Shown here in pieces: positions 51,084 through 60,276 of a DNA stretch of 64,000 nucleotides (positions are counted from its first letter, which is position 1; each line of letters opens with the position of its first letter). Both the position numbers and the translations under genes were made by a program. This DNA comes from an uncultured Lachnospiraceae bacterium (GTDB taxonomy: Bacteria; Bacillota; Clostridia; Lachnospirales; Lachnospiraceae). The stretch covers positions 1 through 64,000 of the forward strand of contig CAJKGK010000001.1 in the NCBI GenBank assembly GCA_905199445.1, read 5' to 3'. The notes beneath the pieces were generated by a model that did not search any database, was not told where the DNA came from, and saw only the letters and a list, made by a program, of their open reading frames with translations.

Positions 51084-52241
51084 TTATTGAAAGTCTAAAG
51101 CGGCACATGCATATACAGCAGTTCCGATGGGGAGTGCTTTTTCATTAAAACACACCTTCGGGTTATGATGCGCGTAAATGGTTTCTGAATCATCCTGTGC
51201 ACCAATTAAGAAAAAGGAGGCGGGCACTTCCCGGGAAAAAACTGCAAAATCTTCAGAACCGGTTATGTGAAGTCCGGGTATAATTTTCAAATTTTTATCC
51301 ATTGTTTCAAAGGTATGGGCAAGCTGCTCAGTTCTTTGTTCATCACAGCAAACTGCGGGAATATCGATAAGCGTCTCTACTTCTCCCCTGGCGCGAAAGG
51401 CCTTTGAAAGATCATGAACAATTTCATGGATTCTTTGAATTAAATAGCTTCTGGTTTCATCGTCAAAGGTACGCAGTGTACCTTGTAAGACAGCGGTTTC
51501 CGGAATAATATTATTCGCAGCTCCCGAATTAAACTGCCCGATGGTCAAGGTAACTTCTTTGCCGGATGCACATTCCCGGGCGATCAGCTCCTGAAGTCCC
51601 AGATAGATATGAACACCTACATTAATGGGATCTATGCCGTTTTCCGGCATAGCGCCATGGGTACCTTTGCCGGTAATCAATATTTTAAACCCATACACAG
51701 CGGCATTTGTTATAGTTCCATATGCAAGCATACCAACCGGACAACCGGATGACACATGCGTTGCAAAAGCCGCATCCACCTTTGGATTGTTTAAAACATT
51801 GTCTTTGATCGCCGCCCTGGCACCTGCACATATTTCTTCTCCCGGCTGAAACAAAAGCTTAATTGTCCCCTTCAACTCATTTTCATGGGCCTTTAATATT
51901 TTTGCAGCGCCCAGCAATGATGCTGTATGAAGATCATGTCCGCAGGCATGCATACACCCATTTTGGGATGCAAAAGCCAAAGCAGTTTCTTCATGTACAG
52001 GCAGCCCATCCATATCTGCCCGCAGCAGCAAGCAACGATCTCCTTTGCCTAGATAAGCAACAATACAATTCCCATGGACCTTCGTCTCAAAAGGAATATT
52101 AAATTCCTTCAGCCGATCCATCACATAGGCTGCCGTCTGAGGCAGCTCCAGGCCAAGCTCCGGTATTTTGTGCAGATCCCGGCGCCATCTGACCAGTTCA
52201 TCGTACATTGCATTTGCTTCATTATAAATGTAAGCATCCAT
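51084..52241 (-). CDS. M20-family metallopeptidase/amidohydrolase
   Basis: Zinc hydrolase of 385 residues of the M20D group (hippurate hydrolase, N-acyl-amino-acid and IAA-amino-acid amidohydrolase relatives). Metal-binding blocks are MHACGHDLHTASLLGAA near residue 98 and FQPGEEICAGARAAI near 131, with ITGSEDFAVFSREVPASFF near 326 and a C-terminal YAHHNPKVCFNE. The lid/dimerisation domain lies at about 180-295 (KGTHGAMPENGIDP). Substrate is probably an N-acylated or N-aroyl amino acid. The gene faces the LTA-synthase-like gene divergently. Confidence 0.92.
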   Translation of the reverse strand: MDAYIYNEANAMYDELVRWRRDLHKIPELGLELPQTAAYVMDRLKEFNIPFETKVHGNCIVAYLGKGDRCLLLRADMDGLPVHEETALAFASQNGCMHACGHDLHTASLLGAAKILKAHENELKGTIKLLFQPGEEICAGARAAIKDNVLNNPKVDAAFATHVSSGCPVGMLAYGTITNAAVYGFKILITGKGTHGAMPENGIDPINVGVHIYLGLQELIARECASGKEVTLTIGQFNSGAANNIIPETAVLQGTLRTFDDETRSYLIQRIHEIVHDLSKAFRARGEVETLIDIPAVCCDEQRTEQLAHTFETMDKNLKIIPGLHITGSEDFAVFSREVPASFFLIGAQDDSETIYAHHNPKVCFNEKALPIGTAVYACAALDFQ

Positions 52242-52432
52242 TATTTTACGCTCCTTTTTCTATTTTATTTAGAGAAGGTGGGCCCTTTTCTCTTTTAAAT
52301 TTTTATATTTATTATATCAGCATCCGGCACGGATGTCATTTTCTTTATCTTTTCAACTTTCTTTATAAAATCAGGTATGCTATAATGAGTCATATTTACT
52401 ATGCCCAAAAGGAGCCTATTGGAGGATTTACC

Positions 52433-54619
52433 ATGACTTTTTTATCATTATTCAGTAAAATAAAGCGGCGGCCGTTTAAAATAAGTCGTTTTCTGTCTTT
52501 GATTTATTTTCCACTGCTTTTGTTTTATATGGAATGCATTTTCCGAATTTTTATCACAGAACTGCCGCTGTATGAAAATCTGGGTTTTATTCTTCTTGTA
52601 AGTATGACCGTTGGCGCTGTTTTTTCCCTGATCTGCAGCATTTTTAATTCCCGTATGAATCAAATCATCGCCATTGTACTTTCCGGAGCAGTCTTTTTAC
52701 TTTATGCAAGCCAGACGGTTTATGTCAGTGTGTTTCATACCCCCTTTGTCATATCCTCCATCAGCGGAGCCGGACAGGTCCTTCAGTTCATGGACATCAT
52801 TTTGAGTACAATATGGGATAAACTTGCCGCATTGCTTTTAATGGCAGCGGCTCCCATGACTGCACTTATACTGTTTGCGCGGCTGCATATTCCATTCCAG
52901 CACTATCCCATCAAATGGCTGCCCTTTTTCGTCCTGGAAGCCGTTATTCCCATGGCGCTTATCTTTCTCCTTTTAGGCGCAGGCGGCAGGGGGGTAGGAT
53001 CACCTTATGATATTTTTTACCACGAGCGTCCCGGTACACTGGTGCTTAACCGATTCGGTCTTCTGACCTGTACAAAAAATGACATTAAAGCCTTGATTTT
53101 GCCGGACAGTGCGTCCATAGAGAATTTCGATTTTGCCACATTAGGCGAAGGCCCCGGAATGACAGATACGGAAAATAACCGTACACCCTCATTTATTCAA
53201 ATTCCGGATGACAGTACCCGGGAAACGGACACATTGACCGCCGAAACAGCCATCAAGGAATCAGAGACAGAGGCTAAGCCCATTGTCCCCAATGTGATGG
53301 ATATTGATTTTCAGGCGCTTGCCCAAACCGAAACCGATGAAATTTATCGAACAATGGATCTTTATTTTTCAACGGTAGAACCGACATATACCAACGAATA
53401 TACAGGACTTTTTGAAGGCTACAATCTGATCTTTTTGACTGCGGAAAGCTTCTCCCCCTATGTGATCGACCCAGAGCTGACCCCCACCCTTTACCGCCTG
53501 TCTCATGAAGGGTTTATTTTTAATAACTTTTACAATCCTGTATGGGGTGTAAGTACATCTGACGGTGAGTATGTCAACTGCCAGAGTCTTGTACCCAAAA
53601 GCGGTGTATGGAGTATGTATAAGTCCGGCGATAACTGGCTGCCTTTTACAATGGGCAATCAATTTTTAAACCTGAATTATGCCACCTATGCCTATCACAA
53701 TCATACCTATGATTATTACAGCAGAGACATCTCTCATCCCAATCTGGGGTATACATACAAAGGGCTGGGGCAGGGACTTGAGGTTGAAGAAGTCTGGCCG
53801 GAATCAGATCTTGAAATGATGGAACTGACCATTCCCGAATACATCAATGAGGATCATTTTAGTATTTATTATATGACCGTCAGCGGTCATATGCCCTATG
53901 GCTGGGGAAATAACGCCATGGCTGCCAAACATAAGGAAGCTGTTGCCCAGCTTCCCTATTCAGACACAGTCAAAGGTTATATTGCCTGCAACATCGAGCT
54001 GGATCATGCTCTGGCCTATCTGCTGGAAGAACTGGAAAAAGCCGGGCAGCTGGAGCGCACGGTTATCTGTCTGGGTGCAGATCACTACCCTTACGGATTA
54101 GAACAGGCTCAGCTTGAAGAACTGGCCGGACATGAGATTGAAAAAAACTTTGAACTTTATAAAAGTACGCTGATTCTCTGGAATGCCAAAATGGCTGAAA
54201 ACGAACCCATCGTTATTGACAAATACTGTTCCAGCATGGATATCCTTCCTACCTTATCTAATTTATTTGGCCTGACGTATGATTCCCGCCTGATGATGGG
54301 ACGGGATATTTTATCCGACAGCCCGCCGCTTGTCATGTTTTCCAATAAAAGCTGGATCACGGATCGGGCGATGTATAATGCCCAGACAGGAAGCCTATCA
54401 GCCTTTCACCCCGAGGATACAATCCCGGATACCTATATACAGATGATCAATGAACAGGTCAGTCAGAAATTTACATTTTCCACCTATATTCTGGACTATG
54501 ACTATTACCGGCATCTGTTTCCGGAAGGATATGCTCAGCCCCAAATCGAGCCGCAGTCAGGCAGGCAGACAGATGAACAGACAAACGAACAGACAGATGC
54601 ATCAGCAGCTTTACAATAA
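52433..54619 (+). CDS. LTA-synthase-like membrane sulfatase-fold protein
   Basis: Membrane enzyme of 728 residues of the alkaline phosphatase superfamily. Five helices fill residues 18-190 (SLIYFPLLLFYMECIFRIFI is the first), then a linker rich in Thr/Glu, then the catalytic domain: LTAESFSPYVID near 331 (metal), the nucleophile Thr in GVSTSDGEYV near 374, SGHMPYGWGN near 483 and GADHYPYG near 548. Relatives polymerise glycerol-phosphate or add phosphoglycerol or phosphoethanolamine to surface polymers. The tail is Gln/Thr-rich with DEQTNEQTD. GGAGG 7 bases upstream sets the start at 52433; the frame extends back to 52208. Confidence 0.9.
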   Translation: MTFLSLFSKIKRRPFKISRFLSLIYFPLLLFYMECIFRIFITELPLYENLGFILLVSMTVGAVFSLICSIFNSRMNQIIAIVLSGAVFLLYASQTVYVSVFHTPFVISSISGAGQVLQFMDIILSTIWDKLAALLLMAAAPMTALILFARLHIPFQHYPIKWLPFFVLEAVIPMALIFLLLGAGGRGVGSPYDIFYHERPGTLVLNRFGLLTCTKNDIKALILPDSASIENFDFATLGEGPGMTDTENNRTPSFIQIPDDSTRETDTLTAETAIKESETEAKPIVPNVMDIDFQALAQTETDEIYRTMDLYFSTVEPTYTNEYTGLFEGYNLIFLTAESFSPYVIDPELTPTLYRLSHEGFIFNNFYNPVWGVSTSDGEYVNCQSLVPKSGVWSMYKSGDNWLPFTMGNQFLNLNYATYAYHNHTYDYYSRDISHPNLGYTYKGLGQGLEVEEVWPESDLEMMELTIPEYINEDHFSIYYMTVSGHMPYGWGNNAMAAKHKEAVAQLPYSDTVKGYIACNIELDHALAYLLEELEKAGQLERTVICLGADHYPYGLEQAQLEELAGHEIEKNFELYKSTLILWNAKMAENEPIVIDKYCSSMDILPTLSNLFGLTYDSRLMMGRDILSDSPPLVMFSNKSWITDRAMYNAQTGSLSAFHPEDTIPDTYIQMINEQVSQKFTFSTYILDYDYYRHLFPEGYAQPQIEPQSGRQTDEQTNEQTDASAALQ

Positions 54620-54639
54620 AATAAGGACGGTGTATACCT

Positions 54640-54867
54640 ATGATCAATCCAATGAAGCTTATGGAACTAAATCGATTAAAAAATGAATTTGAACAACGGC
54701 ATCCAAAAGTGCCTCTGTTTTTACAGGCTGTATCCGGCGCCGGAATTGCTGAAGGAACAGTCATTGAACTATCTGTCACCTCACCGGATGGACAAAATTA
54801 CTGCTCGAATATCCGAGTCACAGCAGAAGATTTAAAGCTCATCGAAACATTGAAACAGATGCGCTAA
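54640..54867 (+). CDS. 75-residue protein of unknown function
   Basis: Small soluble protein coding right after the LTA-synthase-like gene (20 bp) with AAGGACGG before the ATG. It begins MINPMKLMELNRLKNEFEQR, has a middle beta-type region (GAGIAEGTVIELSVTSPDGQ) and ends EDLKLIETLKQMR. Similar short proteins are common next to other genes in Clostridia; I cannot assign a function. A strong terminator follows. Confidence 0.8.
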   Translation: MINPMKLMELNRLKNEFEQRHPKVPLFLQAVSGAGIAEGTVIELSVTSPDGQNYCSNIRVTAEDLKLIETLKQMR

Positions 54868-54872
54868 AGATG

Positions 54873-54929
54873 AAAACAACTGTGCCTGGGACCGCTGACA
54901 TGTATGCGGTTCCAGGCACAGTTGTTTTT
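54873..54929 (+). terminator. Terminator after the 75-residue gene
   Basis: AAAACAACTGTGCCTGG with ACCGC pairs with GCGGT and CCAGGCACAGTTGTTTT, one bulged base on each side, followed by T. Stem of about 20 bp; symmetrical, so probably also serves the minus-strand gene ending at 54976. Confidence 0.93.
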
Positions 54930-54975
54930 CAGGAAAAATGAATGTCCACATTTTATTACAGTATTCTTTTACCTT

Positions 54976-57558
54976 CTAGCAGGTGGCGCCGCCTTTTAAA
55001 TGTTTTCTGGCACTGAGATTTTCTTCTTTTCGATCCAGCAGCTCATGGGACAAAAGCTGCTGCTGAACATTTTCAAAGCCCAGACGTGCCACCGTATCTG
55101 CAAAACGTTCTCCGGTAATTCCCTGCTCACGGAACAGTAAAATTGCTTTTTCCACAACAGACATTACTTCTTCCTGATCTGTAAATATCTGATCCAGATA
55201 TCTTCCCTGAGCAACCTGTTTCCCCCAGCGGCCGCCGATATACACCCGATATCCACTGATACTATTTTCAATGGCACCAAAAGGACATTTTCCGACACAC
55301 CGGCCGCAATGATTGCAGGCAGACTCATCTATAGTGATTTTACTATCCTGAAGTTTGGCTACATGAATAGGACAGGTATTTTCAATCTGACAAACCCGAC
55401 AGCTGCGGCATTTTTCCTGATCAATTTGAGGCAGTCGCTGCCCAATAATACCTAAATCATTAAGATCAGGCTTCACACAATTATTCGGGCACCCGCCAAC
55501 GGCAATCTTAAATTTATGAGGCAGTTTCACATCCCCATAGCCATGATAAAAACGTTCATGAATTGCTTCCGACAATGCAAAGGTATCAATAAGTCCATAC
55601 TGACAGGTTGTTCCTTTACAGGAGACCACCGGACGTACTTTAGAGCCTGTGCCTCCGGTTTCCAGGCCAGCCTGCATCAGATATTCGCGAAGCGGCTCAA
55701 TATTTTCGAAGGGAACGCCCTGAATCTCCATGGTTAGTCTTGAAGTCATGGTGACTTCACCACTGCCATACAGGCTGGCAGCCTCGGCAATGGTTTTTGC
55801 CTCATCGGCTGTCAGTTTGCCATTTCTTGTAATGACACGGCCGTTAAACCGGTCAGGCGTCCGTTTGTCCTTCAAAAATCCCAGCGCCTTTACTCTTGTT
55901 TCCTCTGCCTTTGATATCGGTGTCTGCACATTCTCAACCTTTACGTCATTCATAAAAGCTGCACCTTCCAGAACAACCGTATTGGTATAACCAAAACTAC
56001 GAAGTCGCCGTTGGAGAAAATAGCCCCTTTTTCCCCTTGCACATACAAGCAACAACTTTTCATTCAGCCCCAATCCTTCTATAGGGCCGGTCACCTGAGC
56101 CAGATTTACATAGACAGCGCCTCTAATGGAGGGCGATGGTGCTACATCAATCACTTTATAGTCTTTGGCAGCACCGGACGCATACTGTGCCGGCGTCATA
56201 CTGATCAGACGGCCCTCCAGCTTATTCATCAGTACATAAACGGCCTGTACAAAAGGATGGATAGCCGTTGAAAAAGGCGGTGCATAGGCAAAATCGCCAT
56301 TTTCAAAATCCTCCAGCGCGGCACCCATATTGATGCCCATAACCCCGATATCAATCATTTTATCGACTGCGCCCGGTCCCATAACCTGTACACCTAAAAG
56401 CTTATGGCTCGCCCTGTCCGCAATCAGCTTTGTAATAAAAAAAGATGCATCCGGATAGTAGTGAGCTTTATCATCGGTAGGCACGACAACGGTGATCACA
56501 TCATAACCTGCAGCCACAGCCCCGACCTCCGTCAGCCCGGTTCGACCAATATTCAGTCCGGGAAGCTTCACCACGCCGGTTCCAAGGACACCTGGATAAC
56601 GTCTTTTGCTTCCACCAAGAATCTGAGCCAGTGTCCGGCCTTCCAGATTCGCAGACGATCCCATAGGAGACCACTGGGGCTGACCTGTGATCCGATTTTT
56701 CACCATCACACAGTCCCCGGCAGCATACACATCTTCCAGATTGGTTTTCATGTTCTCATCCACAATAATGGTACCCTTCAACATTTGAAGCCCTGTATTT
56801 TCCAGAAAACCTGTATTGGGCCGTATACCCGCAGCCATAATCAGCATTTCACACGGAAGCATTCCGGCTGAGGTATCCAGCCCCGTCACTCGATCCTCAC
56901 CCACAATCTTTTTTGCCTGGGTTCCTGTGATCACACGAATTCCAGCCTTCAGCAAATGTTTTTTGGCATAAGCGGCCATTTCAGGATCCAAAATATTGGG
57001 AAGAATCTGATCTGCGAAATCAACAACCGTCACCGAAATCCCTATGGCCAAAAGGTTTTCTGCGGCTTCCAGTCCAATAAATCCCCCACCAATAACAACC
57101 GCTCTTTTAACATGATTTTCCCGGGCATACCTGCGGATAGCCTGAGCATCATCGGGCGTACGCATTTTAAATACCCCGGAAAGCTTCGTCCCTTCTATAG
57201 GGAGGGTGGCTGCAGATGCGCCAACTGCAATCACCAGCTTATCATAAGAACAAATTTTTTGAGCTTTAGTTGCCACATCCTGAATGATCACCTGTTTTTT
57301 TTGAGCATCCAGTCCTATGGCCTCCTGACCGGTCCATACACTGACACCGGTGAGTCCTGAATATTTTGTCGGTGTATTGACAATCAGATCTTCCCTGTTC
57401 TCAATCATCCCACCCACATAGTACGGCAGTCCACAGCCTGCATAGGAAATATCCTGATCTTTGGATATAATGGTCACATCACAGTTCCAATCTTCTCTTT
57501 TAAGCTTTGCCGCTGTTTTTGTTCCTGCGGCAACACCTCCGATAATCAGCACCTTCAT
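54976..57558 (-). CDS. Fusion of CoA-disulphide/persulphide reductase, rhodanese, sulphite-reductase-like and ferredoxin domains
   Basis: Cytoplasmic iron-sulphur flavoprotein of 860 residues. Residues 1-440: FAD/NAD(P)H pyridine-nucleotide disulphide reductase of the CoADR/Npsr type with single redox Cys42 in SYAGCGLPYYVGG. About 455-545: rhodanese-like, Cys506 in the CARGKR (CxxGxR) loop. About 575-710: half of a nitrite/sulphite reductase with C647-x4-C652 and C690-x3-C694, where siroheme proteins usually show C-x5-C. 714-765: two ferredoxin motifs (C717, C720, C723, C729; C748, C751, C754, C758). It should move electrons from NAD(P)H to a sulphur substrate such as persulphide, polysulphide or sulphite. 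It stands alone, next to a tRNA gene. Confidence 0.9.
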   Translation of the reverse strand: MKVLIIGGVAAGTKTAAKLKREDWNCDVTIISKDQDISYAGCGLPYYVGGMIENREDLIVNTPTKYSGLTGVSVWTGQEAIGLDAQKKQVIIQDVATKAQKICSYDKLVIAVGASAATLPIEGTKLSGVFKMRTPDDAQAIRRYARENHVKRAVVIGGGFIGLEAAENLLAIGISVTVVDFADQILPNILDPEMAAYAKKHLLKAGIRVITGTQAKKIVGEDRVTGLDTSAGMLPCEMLIMAAGIRPNTGFLENTGLQMLKGTIIVDENMKTNLEDVYAAGDCVMVKNRITGQPQWSPMGSSANLEGRTLAQILGGSKRRYPGVLGTGVVKLPGLNIGRTGLTEVGAVAAGYDVITVVVPTDDKAHYYPDASFFITKLIADRASHKLLGVQVMGPGAVDKMIDIGVMGINMGAALEDFENGDFAYAPPFSTAIHPFVQAVYVLMNKLEGRLISMTPAQYASGAAKDYKVIDVAPSPSIRGAVYVNLAQVTGPIEGLGLNEKLLLVCARGKRGYFLQRRLRSFGYTNTVVLEGAAFMNDVKVENVQTPISKAEETRVKALGFLKDKRTPDRFNGRVITRNGKLTADEAKTIAEAASLYGSGEVTMTSRLTMEIQGVPFENIEPLREYLMQAGLETGGTGSKVRPVVSCKGTTCQYGLIDTFALSEAIHERFYHGYGDVKLPHKFKIAVGGCPNNCVKPDLNDLGIIGQRLPQIDQEKCRSCRVCQIENTCPIHVAKLQDSKITIDESACNHCGRCVGKCPFGAIENSISGYRVYIGGRWGKQVAQGRYLDQIFTDQEEVMSVVEKAILLFREQGITGERFADTVARLGFENVQQQLLSHELLDRKEENLSARKHLKGGATC

Positions 57559-57607
57559 CTTTTGACCTCTTTTCTCTTAAGATTTTGCGGCATAAAATGC
57601 TGCACAA

Positions 57608-57640
57608 CAAAAAACCCTTGAATACTGAACTCAAGGGTTT
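57608..57640 (-). terminator. Terminator after tRNA-Leu
   Basis: AAACCCTTGA and TCAAGGGTTT form a perfect 10-bp stem; on the minus strand a T run follows. It ends the tRNA transcript 5 bases after the tRNA. Confidence 0.88.
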
Positions 57641-57645
57641 AACAG

Positions 57646-57730
57646 TGCAGTTGACGGGACTTGAACCCGTACGGTCGCAATGACCACTAGATCCTTAGTC
57701 TAGCGCGTATACCAATTCCGCCACAACTGC
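57646..57730 (-). tRNA. tRNA-Leu, anticodon AAG
   Basis: On the minus strand acceptor GCAGTTG pairs with CAACTGC, the anticodon arm is CTAGA-CTAAGGA-TCTAG (anticodon AAG at 57694-57696, reading CUU), a class II variable arm GGTC-ATTGC-GACC follows, and the T arm is ACGGG-TTCAAGT-CCCGT. Length 85 with discriminator A; CCA is not encoded. The long variable arm supports leucine. Confidence 0.95.
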
Positions 57731-57880
57731 ATCCTTATTCTGTTCTCAGGTTTCTTGCTGCTTTCTCAGCTGTCCTCCCGACGAATATTATAATACCACC
57801 TGGTCAGATAAAAGTCAACACTAAATTTCAAATTTTTTCATTTTTTTATTTTGTTCGTTCAATAGAATAAATTATATCGA

Positions 57881-58450
57881 TTATTCCAAAAACCAGATAT
57901 CTTCATTGGTGGATGAAATTGCCAGTGCGCCGGCCGAAAGCATGGATATCACATCCTCCCGGTCACCAATCAGTCCTCCGGCAATTACAGGGACACTGGT
58001 ATAGGATACAAGACGGCGAATCGCCTTTGGCATCAGTCCGGGCAATACTTCAATTACATCCGGATGCACAGCTTTAAGTTGTTTCCCAATATTTTCAAAA
58101 GCAAGAGAATCAATCATAAAAAAGCGCCAGACCGTATACATCCCCAATTCTCTGGCGCGCTTAATCATGGTTTGCTTTGTGGAAATAATACCGTCCGCTT
58201 TTGTATATTTATAAATAAAATCCACCGCAATTTCCTTGGATGCCAGGCCGTTAATCAAATCCATATGAACCATGGCCATCTTCCCTGCAGCCTTAATCCG
58301 ATCCACAATATCCCCGATATTGCACAGATCGCCAAATAAAATAAAAATAACGCCCACTTCAGATTTCAGACATTTTTCAAGCCCTTCCACCGACTTCACA
58401 GCCCCAATCACCGGTGAAGCCTCAATAACTTCGATAAATTTACGATTCAT
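57881..58450 (-). CDS. glpP: Glycerol-3-phosphate-responsive antiterminator
   Basis: RNA-binding antiterminator of 189 residues with a TIM-barrel-like fold. In Bacillus GlpP binds leader mRNA of glp genes in the presence of glycerol-3-phosphate and prevents termination. Family blocks are FIEVIEASPVIGAVKS at the N-terminus, VIFILFGDLCNIGDIV near 35, VHMDLINGLASKEIAVDFI near 60 and DVIEVLPGLMPKAIRRL near 130, then VIAGGLIGDREDV. GGGGGATAGG precedes the ATG at 58450. It is the last gene of the glycerol module. Confidence 0.94.
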   Translation of the reverse strand: MNRKFIEVIEASPVIGAVKSVEGLEKCLKSEVGVIFILFGDLCNIGDIVDRIKAAGKMAMVHMDLINGLASKEIAVDFIYKYTKADGIISTKQTMIKRARELGMYTVWRFFMIDSLAFENIGKQLKAVHPDVIEVLPGLMPKAIRRLVSYTSVPVIAGGLIGDREDVISMLSAGALAISSTNEDIWFLE

Positions 58451-58478
58451 CCTATCCCCCCGCAAATCTTTTATATTT

Positions 58479-58508
58479 GAAGCAATCTGTCTTGAGGCAG
58501 ATTGCTTC
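58479..58508 (-). promoter_or_regulatory. Leader hairpin in front of glpP
   Basis: GAAGCAATCTG and CAGATTGCTTC form an 11-bp perfect stem with an 8-base loop on the minus strand, 28 bases before the glpP start. No T run follows. It could be a GlpP binding element or an mRNA-processing hairpin. Confidence 0.5.
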
Positions 58509-58596
58509 CCTGATACCCCTTATTTTATACGATTCATGAGGGCAATGCAACATTTTAAAAATAACCATCGCAAATTTACCGTTTTCAGACAGCGGA

Positions 58597-58968
58597 TCAG
58601 CTTTTTCGAAAAATATTCTTTGTGGCAATCACATTCACCCCGGTATGGGCTACATTTTCAACAACAATATCACCGATATGAACCGGTGCGCTTACGCAGA
58701 TACCTTTTAAAGCCTGCATACATTCAAAAATTTTTCCTTTTGGAATATCTGTTTCTGTTTTTACAGATACAGTCCGTACATCAGAACCGCTGACCCGAAC
58801 CGTAGACGTGACAATTCTGGTCGGATTGGTCACTTCTTTGCGCGCATAAACCTCCCCCCGTTTGCATGTATTACCAGAAACATTGATAACCTTTCCCTCA
58901 TCCATTGTGACATGCACGGAACATCCAAGAGGACATCCGATACAGATTAAATCTTTACTGTCCATCAT
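58597..58968 (-). CDS. DUF1667 protein, glycerol-3-phosphate oxidation module
   Basis: Small protein of 123 residues with CIGCPLGCSVHV near the N-terminus and CKRGEVYARKEVTNPTRIV near residue 36, a cysteine set (CxxCxxxC plus a later C) that resembles the iron-sulphur site of molybdopterin oxidoreductases and may hold a [4Fe-4S] cluster. It commonly accompanies two FAD oxidoreductases in clostridial glp operons and may pass electrons onward. The ATG at 58968 overlaps the TGA of the preceding gene (TGATG), so they are coupled. Confidence 0.88.
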   Translation of the reverse strand: MMDSKDLICIGCPLGCSVHVTMDEGKVINVSGNTCKRGEVYARKEVTNPTRIVTSTVRVSGSDVRTVSVKTETDIPKGKIFECMQALKGICVSAPVHIGDIVVENVAHTGVNVIATKNIFRKS

Positions 58969-60260
58969 CACACCTCCTGCGTTTCAATTCGTATTGTCAT
59001 TGTCTTTAGCCCATGATGTGCCGTCAGATCTGTTTTTTTCAAAACAATATTTTCCATCTCTCCGGGAGCCATCACTGCTTTTTTACGCCTTAACACACAC
59101 TGATCATCAAAATATACACATACCGCGCTGTTTTTATATACATTTCCCACTCTGAAACGTACGGTCAGCGCATCTTCCATCCGTTCAGGATAAATCAGTG
59201 AAGGGACAGTATAGCGGACACCGCAGTCACCTCTGAGAATGATGGGCGCACTCAGACGTTGCTGGGAGGATTCCTCACCATGCACAGCCTGCCGCTGAAT
59301 ATATGCAGCCGCACATTTTCCCGCAGTGTGTGCTTCCTCAGACACATAGTCCACAAGGTCATGCACATGAAGAACATTGCCGCAGGCAAAAACCCCCTCC
59401 ACAGAAGTTTCCAGACTTTCATTGACCACAGGGCCGCTTGTTACGGAATTTAAATCCACCCCAAGACCTCTGGATAATTCATTTTCCGGAATCAGTCCAA
59501 CAGATAAAAGCAGCGTATCACAGGAAATATATTCCTCCGTCCCCTGAATTGGCCGGCCATCACTGCCAACCTTGGCAATGGTTACCCCCTTAACCCGATC
59601 TTTCCCATCAATATCCACCACGGTGTGGCTTAACTTCAGAGGAATGCCGTAGTCATCCAGGCACTGCACAATGTTGCGCTTCAGTCCGCCGGAATAGGGC
59701 ATCAGTTCAGCCACAAGCTTGACACGGGCCCCCTCCAGCGTCATACGCCGTGCCATAATCAGACCAATATCGCCTGAACCCAGAATGACAACTTCCCGTC
59801 CAGGCATATAGCCCTCTATATTCACTAAACGCTGAGCCGTTCCGGCAGAAAATATCCCTGCCGGACGGTATCCTGGGATGTTAAGTGCACCTCTGGAACG
59901 TTCCCGGCAGCCCATGGCCAGAATAATGGCTTCAGCCTTGATTTCTCTGAGACCATCCTCACGACTGATGGTTGTCACAGTCTTATCCGGTGAAATATCT
60001 GCAACCATGGTATTCAGCCTGTATTCAATATTATGTTCTTTCACCTGATCGATAAAACGGGCTGCATATTCCGGACCTGTAAGCTCCTCTTTAAATGTAT
60101 GGAGGCCAAAACCATTATGAATACACTGATTTAAAATACCACCCAACTCCCGATCCCGCTCTAAAATGAGAATACTTTCAACCCCACAGTCACGGGCCGA
60201 AACGGCTGCCGCCAATCCTGCGGGGCCTCCGCCGATAATTACAATATCATATTTTTCCAT
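58968..60260 (-). CDS. FAD/NAD(P)-dependent oxidoreductase, GlpB-like electron-transfer subunit
   Basis: Flavoprotein of 430 residues: FAD-binding GGGPAGLAAAVSARDCG near residue 10, a CGLPYYVGG-type redox cysteine is lacking, but the NQCIHNGFGLHTFKEEL region and the second dinucleotide motif VVILGSGDIGLIMARRM near 155 are present, with CGNVLHVHDLVDYVSEEA near 293. It lies between a glycerol-3-phosphate dehydrogenase-like gene (16 bp) and DUF1667 (overlap), the usual three-gene set in Clostridia, and probably carries electrons from glycerol-3-phosphate to NAD(P) or another carrier. Confidence 0.9.
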   Translation of the reverse strand: MEKYDIVIIGGGPAGLAAAVSARDCGVESILILERDRELGGILNQCIHNGFGLHTFKEELTGPEYAARFIDQVKEHNIEYRLNTMVADISPDKTVTTISREDGLREIKAEAIILAMGCRERSRGALNIPGYRPAGIFSAGTAQRLVNIEGYMPGREVVILGSGDIGLIMARRMTLEGARVKLVAELMPYSGGLKRNIVQCLDDYGIPLKLSHTVVDIDGKDRVKGVTIAKVGSDGRPIQGTEEYISCDTLLLSVGLIPENELSRGLGVDLNSVTSGPVVNESLETSVEGVFACGNVLHVHDLVDYVSEEAHTAGKCAAAYIQRQAVHGEESSQQRLSAPIILRGDCGVRYTVPSLIYPERMEDALTVRFRVGNVYKNSAVCVYFDDQCVLRRKKAVMAPGEMENIVLKKTDLTAHHGLKTMTIRIETQEV

Positions 60261-60276
60261 ATGCTCGCCATCCTCT

